Part shown: positions 57,248 to 64,000 of the stretch, one piece after another
Layout of the letters: each line of letters opens with the position of its first letter
Position numbering within the stretch: position 1 is the stretch's first letter
Notes under the pieces: generated by a model
What the model saw: the letters and a program-made list of their open reading frames with translations, nothing else
Told to the model about the DNA's origin: nothing
Database searches by the model: none
Made by a program: the position numbers and the translations under genes
NCBI GenBank assembly: GCA_030549205.1
Contig: JAUKTV010000027.1
Coordinates: forward strand, 124,001-188,000
Reading direction: 5' to 3'
Origin: Apiosordaria backusii
Lineage: Eukaryota; Ascomycota; Sordariomycetes; Sordariales; Lasiosphaeriaceae
Length of the DNA: 64,000 bases

Positions 57248-58306
57248 CCTTCTTGGGAAAGCGTTGTCGTGCCCGTATTTCTTCTGGTGGGTTCCAGAGA
57301 TTTTTTGTTGCTGATTTCGTGGGACTCACGGGATGCCTTGATAAGACATCGGCAGTGGACTGGGATTGGGGCTTTTGGAAGTAGGTATTTGGCTGGGCAT
57401 TCTCTCTACATAGGTAGTAGTCCTATATGGCACCTGAAAATGCTAGGTGAGACATGAACGCAGCCACTGCGGGAGAGGATAGGCGGCATTGAGATGTATT
57501 GGCTGCGCTAAAGCCACATTTGGGGATCGTAGTGGCTGTGTAGACGCCCGAGGCGACCTGGAAGCAACCACACAGCACAGCCTACAAGGCTCAAATCCAA
57601 CACCGGCACTCGGGGAGATATCCTTTGAATGGAAGGTCCGCCAGGATAAAAAGCTTAAACGGAAAGAAGTGAAAGCTTCCATAGCGGGAAGCTGTAAGTG
57701 TAGTCTTCCCATGCTTGGGCCTGGCTTCCAAAGCCGGCCTGGCGAGCGAAGTGAACGAAGCTTCCAAAAGTTCTAAGGCTCAATTCCTACATCTCTACGT
57801 CAGAGATTGTGCACAAATGCTCAAGCATAGGTACATACAAGACTGCACAAATACCTAGATTACTACAAAACTGCACAAATGATGCATTTCAGTTCACAAC
57901 CAGCGACAGGCAAGACACAAGATGTCAACTGAGACTCTCCTTCAGTGGTATAATATCATTAAGAAACTATTACATATCGAATAAAGTAAAGTCATCAATC
58001 TATCTCATGGGTATTAATGTCATGTCAGAATCGTCAGGTGCTACATGGAGCAAACAATTGAGCAATTGCAACATGTCAGTAGCACGCTGGACAAAGGGAA
58101 CAAAGCCAATCATCCACTAAAGTCATCCCACAAAATAACATTAACTTTTCCTTCAACTTGAAACAAATATCCTTTCCGAGATCCAAACAACAAGTAGCCA
58201 TTAAATCCCAGACACGACAGCAACAAACATTACATCCAACCCATATACACACACCTTTCTCTTCTGTCCCCTAAGGGCATATACACAACCCCCCCCCTCT
58301 AAATCC
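57248..58306. other. Intergenic, no supported gene
   Basis: No coding support. TGCACAAAT motifs recur several times between 57.81 and 57.88 kb. The last part is the 3' flank of the glycosyltransferase gene. Confidence 0.5.
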
Positions 58307-61300
58307 TTACACCACCTCCTCCACTCTCACAACCCCTTGTTCCTCCTCCTTCCGCTTACTCGGCGCCTTACTCAACCTCTTCCCCCTATACGGCGTCCTC
58401 CCAGTAGTAAACTCCTGCCACCTCGCGCTCTTCTTCCTCTGCAACCCCCCACTATCCCCATTCTCATTATTCTCCACCAACGCCCCCTTTTTCTTCCCCC
58501 CCTGCAACCACAACTCCCCCTTCCACCCCACCCTCCTAGCATCAAACAACGCCCTATCCTTCCTCATCCCCGCCAAATGCCACTGAATCCAATACATCTG
58601 CTCATGCTCCCTCAAATACCTCTTCCCATGAAACCCCCTCAGCACCATCTGCCGTCCCAACAACCCCAGTTTCTTCCTGTCTTCCGCCTTGTCATACATT
58701 CTCTTGGTCAACCACTTGACGTCCGTCGGAGTGAGGTTGTCAGGCATAAGCAAATGTGGCGGCACAGATCCTCTCTTGTCGACATCGCCAGCGAATTTAG
58801 CCCACGGCCCGGACATGGCCAACATGGCAATCTGCGCCCTAGCCAGCGCAGTCGGATCATTAGGCGGCACCACCTCGCCATACCTCACAGACGGGTCATC
58901 CGGGTTCGTCAGCACCAGCGCAGTAGCACCCACAGCAGTAGCCACAATCGGCACACCTGCCAACGCCGCCTCGGCAATCGCAAGCGGTAACCCCTCCGAA
59001 AGCGAAGAGTTCATAAACAACCACGCGTCTTTCAGGGCTTGGTCCGGCTTCCCAAACCCTCTTAGCGCAACGTGGTTCGTCAGCCCGCACGATTCAATCA
59101 ACCTTGACATGTCAATGTCGTAACCGGGCTCTCTGTCTCTTGCGCCGTAGACAAGAAGCTTGTAGTCGGCAAAGCCATACTTGTTGACAATGACATCGGC
59201 TGCCAAGATGGCGGTTTTGATGTCCTTGATGAATTGCACGTTGGACAGCATGACCACAGTGGGGGTGTCAGTGCCAACTTGCTCGACAGGTTTGAACGCG
59301 TCCATGTTGCTGACGCCATTGACAATGGGGTCGATCTTGCGAGCAAAAGTCTTTTTGTGCGAGAGGCGGTTGCCGTCTGTGCCGAGGTCTTGCTCCCAGA
59401 TTGGGTTGAAAACCGGTGTGCACGGCAACACGACGTCGGCGTGGAAGTAGGCCAGCTTCATTGCCAAACCAATACCAGCCAGCAACATGGATTGAACCGG
59501 CAGTGGGAGCGTCGACTGAGCAGGGCTGATGTTGAGGCAGCACTCTCTCCACAAGATGGCATGATCCCAAATACCAAAAGTAGCTCCCCGTTTGTACTTC
59601 AGCAACATGCCAAACAGACTGCTGATGCCATGATGCGTGCTCTGGAAGACCTTGGGGCAGTCCTCAGGAGTCTGAACCGAAAAGATAAAAAAGTACGAGC
59701 AAAAGATCTCGAGGGTAGCCCGAAAGTCCGTCATGGACGGCTTCTCAATCTCAAAGTACTGCCCCGGATCAACGATATTGTCATCGTTGTACTCGGTAAG
59801 CCAAGCCTCCACCCACGCAGCGGCCACCTCCTTCGACTTCCAAGCCTTGTTGTAGTCCTTGTGCTCAAAGAACTCAAACATCCCCAGCATGGCATTGCTG
59901 TACTGAATCATATCCCCCTTGGGAATATGCCTCGACCTCGCGCCCTTGACAAACAACTTCAGCAGCGGCACAAATACGCCCGCAATATCCCTATACGTAT
60001 CCGTCACCGCAATCTTGGCATCCACCTCCGACTCCAGCAAATTGTCAATAACTCCATGATTCGGCGTCCGTCCATCCAGTCCCCACAGCGGCAGCATCTT
60101 CAAACTCTGCACGCTCTTCTCCACCTGAAACCTCGGAATCCCATACTCATTCGCCGACTCAGCCAGCACATGATTCCTGATGGTGCTATGCCCATTCACC
60201 AGATCCCTCCGGCAGTTCGAAACACCCCCGGGGAATCCGGCCAGCACCCAATATCATTAAAAATAACCGAAATCCTCTCCCGCGTGTCCCTGAAGCAATC
60301 ATCCGGCCTCATCGTCAGCTGGTTCGCATCCCTCCCCAACCCCATCGCATACAAATCCGAGTACTTGATCGGCAACAAACACACCTCGGAAACATCCTTC
60401 TCAATCTCAATCGCGCTGACAATCTGCTCAATCGCACTATCAAGCGCCGCCTTGGCTTTATCCAACTGGCCCGCGTTCCTCGCGCTCCAGTACTTCTTCA
60501 GCAGCGGCTCCTCCCTCAAGATCAGCTCATCCATCCAGCAAGCAGCAATCGCATCCAGCACCCCGCTCTTGCGCCAGTGGTCCCAGAGCTCCGTCCTCAA
60601 CCACCAAGTCGGCACCGGTCGGTAAACGGTCTTTTGCCTCCGGTACAGCCAAGCAGAGGGGTTCAACAGCGAAATCCACGACATTTTATGCCCGCAGAAT
60701 CTTGCCATCCTCCGCACGTGATCAACCCGGTGATGAATCAAAAGATCATCATTCTCAAAGAAATGATCATTCGGCCGCTGCAAAAACAGCTCTTCATGCT
60801 GAAACACAACCGGTGGCTTGGCAACGGCAGCCTTGGTCTCTCCCTCTTCCAGGACTGTCATCATGACCGGATCCCGACGGTGCTGGTAATCACTTGTCGT
60901 GACATACTTCTTACCCGCGACCGTCCTGACGACACGACACACCCGATCAGAAGGGACCCAGTTCAGCTTCTCAGACAGATCCTCTCGCAACGGCGTGCCC
61001 CAAAAGAGAGCCATGCTATCAGAACCGGCTGACTGCGCCCTCTTGAACTCGGCTTTGAGGATCTCATGGTTACCCTTGGGGCTGGACTTGTAAAAGTACT
61101 GGAAGGAGTATTCCACCCCATCATACGCCATAGTCCCATGAATGACGCGCCCCTTTTTGTCATAAAAGCATTGCTTGGTGGACTTCTTGTCAGAGACGAC
61201 CTTGCAAGTCGGGTACCGGGACTTGCTGTTCTCGCCGTAGGTGTACGTCGTGACAGTGTCACCGCTCTTGGCAATATCCCGACGGGTGATGAGACGGGAG

Positions 61301-64000
61301 GCATTGTCATAAACAGCAGTGGCAAGAGGCTTGTGCTCCTCGCCTGGCTTGGTCTTGAGTGCGCCCTCAAACACCTCCAGTGTCATCGAGTTCTCCCCAG
61401 GGCGGGATGCAAAACCAGTCACAACCTTGCGGCGCAACTCGGCCGTGATCCGGTCTTTGACAAGCGTTCTAGAAACACCTTTCTTGGCAAGACGGGATAT
61501 GTTGACCAAGGCGGCATGACGATAAATGAGAAGCAAAGAGGTGAGACCGTTCTTGACCCAGCGGCACCCCCTCCAGATCAGTGTGAGGAAGTACATCAGA
61601 GGCGTGCGCATCCAGGGATAGTGACGAAGGTTGTACCAGAGCTCTCTCTCCAAGTGAGAGCCACCACCAGAGATGATGCCAGCCCACTTTGCCAGGGTGA
61701 CAGGAAGATTGATGATGCGGGCGAAGAAAGAAGTCGATAGCCTGCTCTTACCAGAGTTGGGTCCGGCGAGAATGTCATTCCCATAGCTGGGAGGAGTACG
61801 CGTGCCCAAGATCTCCTCAGTCTTGCTCAGGATCAGATTGTCAAGCTCAACCTGGAAGTTGACAGACAAGATATCCAGACCCCTCTCACTGAGCCATTCC
61901 AAGAGATCTTTCGACGGCGACAGCTGCGTGCCCATCATGCGTTGAAACATGGCAGCGCGAACAGCAGGGGGCAACAGCTCCCACTCAGAGTCAATCTCAA
62001 TGCCAAAGCAGAGATGTTTCATCAGCATGCGCTGAGTGGTTTCCTCGACGACAAGGAGCCCAGTGTAGTCTTCACCAGCGAGCTGAAGATCAATCCTCTT
62101 CGACAGAGACTCAATGCCGTACAAGATGTGCTCAGCCTGAATCGCCTGGTCGGCAGTCAAGCCAAGAGAAGCGCGAGCAATGTGATGCAAGGTAGCCTCG
62201 GCGATGCTAAAGACACCATTAGCATGTTACAACGTACAAAAAGCGGCGGAGTGTGTCAACTTACATCTGGGCAGCCAACAGCTCCCAAGCCTCATTCCCA
62301 AGGTCCATCTCCCCAAGCCCAGCAACGTCAATGTAGTGGATCTCCCCCACCTGCTTGCTGATAGACACAGCATCCTCAAACCCACCCTCAATAAACGCAG
62401 AGCGTGAGCACATGTTGACTTGGATCTGCTTGTCTTGCCACAGCTGCACCGTTGTCTCAAGCAGCTGTCTTGCCCACGGAGCCTTGTCAAAGTTCACCGA
62501 CGGCTGGTCAAGACTCGACCGCAGGAAAGCAAAGACTCTCTCCGGCAGCCCCACGGTAGCCTGCGTGAAGATGGGAGTACCAGGCAGATCCCTCCAGTGA
62601 GTCTTCTCAGACATGGCCGGGGGTGCCCCCAGACGAGGTTGAACCAAAGTGTCAGCCTCGTCGACAGCGCCCTCGCCATCCTTGAATTTGGGTCTGCCAA
62701 AGTCATACAAAGCCCAAATAGAAGTCGTCGCCGCCGCCGTGAGCGAGGCAACATTGAGAGCGATGGCATCAGTAAAGAATAGCTCATTGCCATGAAAGAC
62801 AGTATGAAGCATGCACCCAGTGATGAACCCAAAGATGGCAGACACCAGGATAGCCGCCAAGTGAGACGAGGGATCCGTGGTGAAGCAACGGTTGAACTAT
62901 ATATACTCCAGCGGTTAAACGATGCACAAAAGACAAGTCTCGGGATGTTGTACAAGTCTCAACAGTTAGATGTCTTGGAAACGTACCTGAAACAGAATCA
63001 CACCGGAATAGCCCAGCAGGTAGATGTAGTACAGCTCGATCATGGTGGCATTGTCGACAAGGATCCAAACAAGCATGGTCCCAGTGCCCATAATAAGCAT
63101 CAGTCTCCGCACCAGCCTGAACAGCGCAGAGAAATAAAGCTTTCGCCGTGCCCTGTTGTAGACTTATTAGCATTCATTTCACCCCCCACTGAAGAAAAAA
63201 CACTTACCTCTCCCAATCCCTCACCACCCCATCCGCCTGCCCACAACTCGCCAACCTCTCCTCACTCAAATCATACTTTGCCTTCCAATATTCCCTCAAC
63301 ATGCTATCCAGCATCATCACGCTCGCGCAGAAATACAAAATGGCAAAACAAATCGCGTACCTCGACGTAAAGTCGATAAACGTGTCAATCGGCGGCGAAT
63401 TCGCCGCCATGGCAATACTCACCCACCGATCCATCAAGCAGATCAAAAACAACCCCACATTCTGCCCAATATCCAATTTGCCATACCGGAACAGCATGAA
63501 GATACTATGCTCCTTCAGCCCTTGCGCCATCTGCTGCTGTCGCTTCAACGCCTGCGACAGCTGAGAAAACCAAGCCACAGAAAACATCTCCGCAGGCTGG
63601 TTATCCTCCGTGGCATCCTTCTTCATCAGCCAGAGGATATACGGCAACCCCTTGACTACTCTCCTCACTAGCGGATCAGGAGTCAGCACGGTGTTCTTCA
63701 AGTGGCCAAAGTTGGTACTCCCTTCTAGGATAGTCTCCCGGAAGGCTTGTAAGGCGAGCTTCTTGAAGTCATCGGCGTTCTCAGACAAAGAGTCAGAGAC
63801 GGACGAGGTGCTGCTGCTTTGTGTGCCAGAGTTTTGCTTCTCCAGGCGTGTGGTGTACCAAGTCAAAATGTCCTTTTCGGTGAACTTGGGGACGTTGTCC
63901 AGCCAGTTGATCCACTCGTGGCAGAGGCTGCGGTACTGAATGAAGAGGAGGATCAAGAAGCCATACCCGACAGAGAGATAAATCTTGAGGTCGTGGCCGT
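58307..64000 (-). CDS. Large membrane glycosyltransferase, PelF-like GT4 domain (5' end outside window)
   Basis: The gene enters from the right edge. Exons in the window are 64000-63208, 63152-62987, 62896-62265 and 62206-58307, joined by ordinary introns. The N-terminal part has several membrane helices (GFLILLFIQYRS, FLICLMDRWVSIAMA, FAILYFCASVMML, LAAILVSAIFGFITG) and a middle domain of unknown type. The C-terminal part is a GT4 glycosyltransferase: CWPDSPG|GVSNCRRDLVNGHS acceptor-side motif, RKIDPIVNGV, and the EX7E motif in SEGLPLAIAEAALAGVP. The order, with a GGVS motif, recalls PelF and the fungal galactosaminogalactan synthase, which fits a role in exopolysaccharide export. The frame breaks at the CCCCCGGGG run 60225-60233; one added base restores DSPGGVSN, so this looks like an assembly error. 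A basic, Lys-rich tail ends at 58307. Confidence 0.82.

Noticed and set aside
59234..60625. Long plus-strand frame (463 codons) opposite the glycosyltransferase gene
   Set aside because: It lies antisense to a clearly conserved coding exon and is rich in His, Arg and Leu without domains; a shadow of codon bias on the other strand.
1..64000. CRISPR arrays, prokaryotic operons, riboswitches and ribosome binding sites
   Set aside because: Spliceosomal introns throughout show a eukaryotic genome; the tandem repeats seen are minisatellites with no spacers.

Overview
The window looks like nuclear DNA from a filamentous ascomycete, most likely a member of the Sordariomycetes and probably Sordariales. 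Most genes are interrupted by short (45-90 bp) GT..AG introns, several with clear CTAAC/CTGAC branch points. The protein families are typical of plant-debris fungi: AA9 LPMO, cellobiose dehydrogenase, GPI-anchored fasciclin and DOMON proteins, 2EXR and DUF7730 proteins. Gene islands alternate with AT-rich, TpA-rich tracts that look like RIP-mutated repeats. Species assignment is inference; no rRNA or other marker gene is present.

Layout. 1-9 kb: a Pro/Ser-rich protein, a GPI-type DOMON (CDH-cytochrome-like) protein, a relic of an APH-type phosphotransferase, minisatellites and a small secreted protein. 9.4-15.4 kb: an AA9 lytic polysaccharide monooxygenase and a complete cellobiose dehydrogenase, divergently arranged; CDH is the classic electron donor of AA9, so this is an oxidative cellulolysis pair. 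15.8-19.2 kb: an SRAP/HMCES-type DNA-protein crosslink protein with a C-terminal PIP box, an intron-containing tRNA-Asp and a ketopantoate-reductase-like gene. 19.2-32.5 kb: a repeat-rich accessory tract with AT-rich DNA, a tandemly duplicated block in front of an APH-like gene, a frameshifted small secreted protein, a 2EXR pseudogene, a segmental duplication carrying a small unknown gene, and a MITE-like element with terminal inverted repeats.

33.1-42.0 kb: a tandem array of three paralogous six-exon genes for CorA-like two-helix membrane proteins in which the GMN signature is replaced by AMP or ATP; the first copy is frameshifted. This is the most unusual coding feature of the window. 42.4-57.2 kb: an amidase-signature gene, a repeat-containing small protein, a DUF7730 protein, an intron-containing tRNA-Leu, a decayed FAD monooxygenase, a fasciclin protein, a large glycosylated membrane protein and a coiled-coil gene with an N-terminus like that of fungal NLR-type proteins. 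58.3-64.0 kb: the 3' part of a large membrane protein with a PelF-like GT4 glycosyltransferase domain, running off the right edge.

Several otherwise convincing genes carry single-base frameshifts. Three of them (near 2.2, 3.6 and 60.2 kb) sit in runs of five C or G and each is repaired by one added base, which points to homopolymer errors in the assembly. Other lesions (2EXR gene, monooxygenase) look like genuine decay. Exon coordinates were worked out by hand from splice signals and reading-frame continuity.
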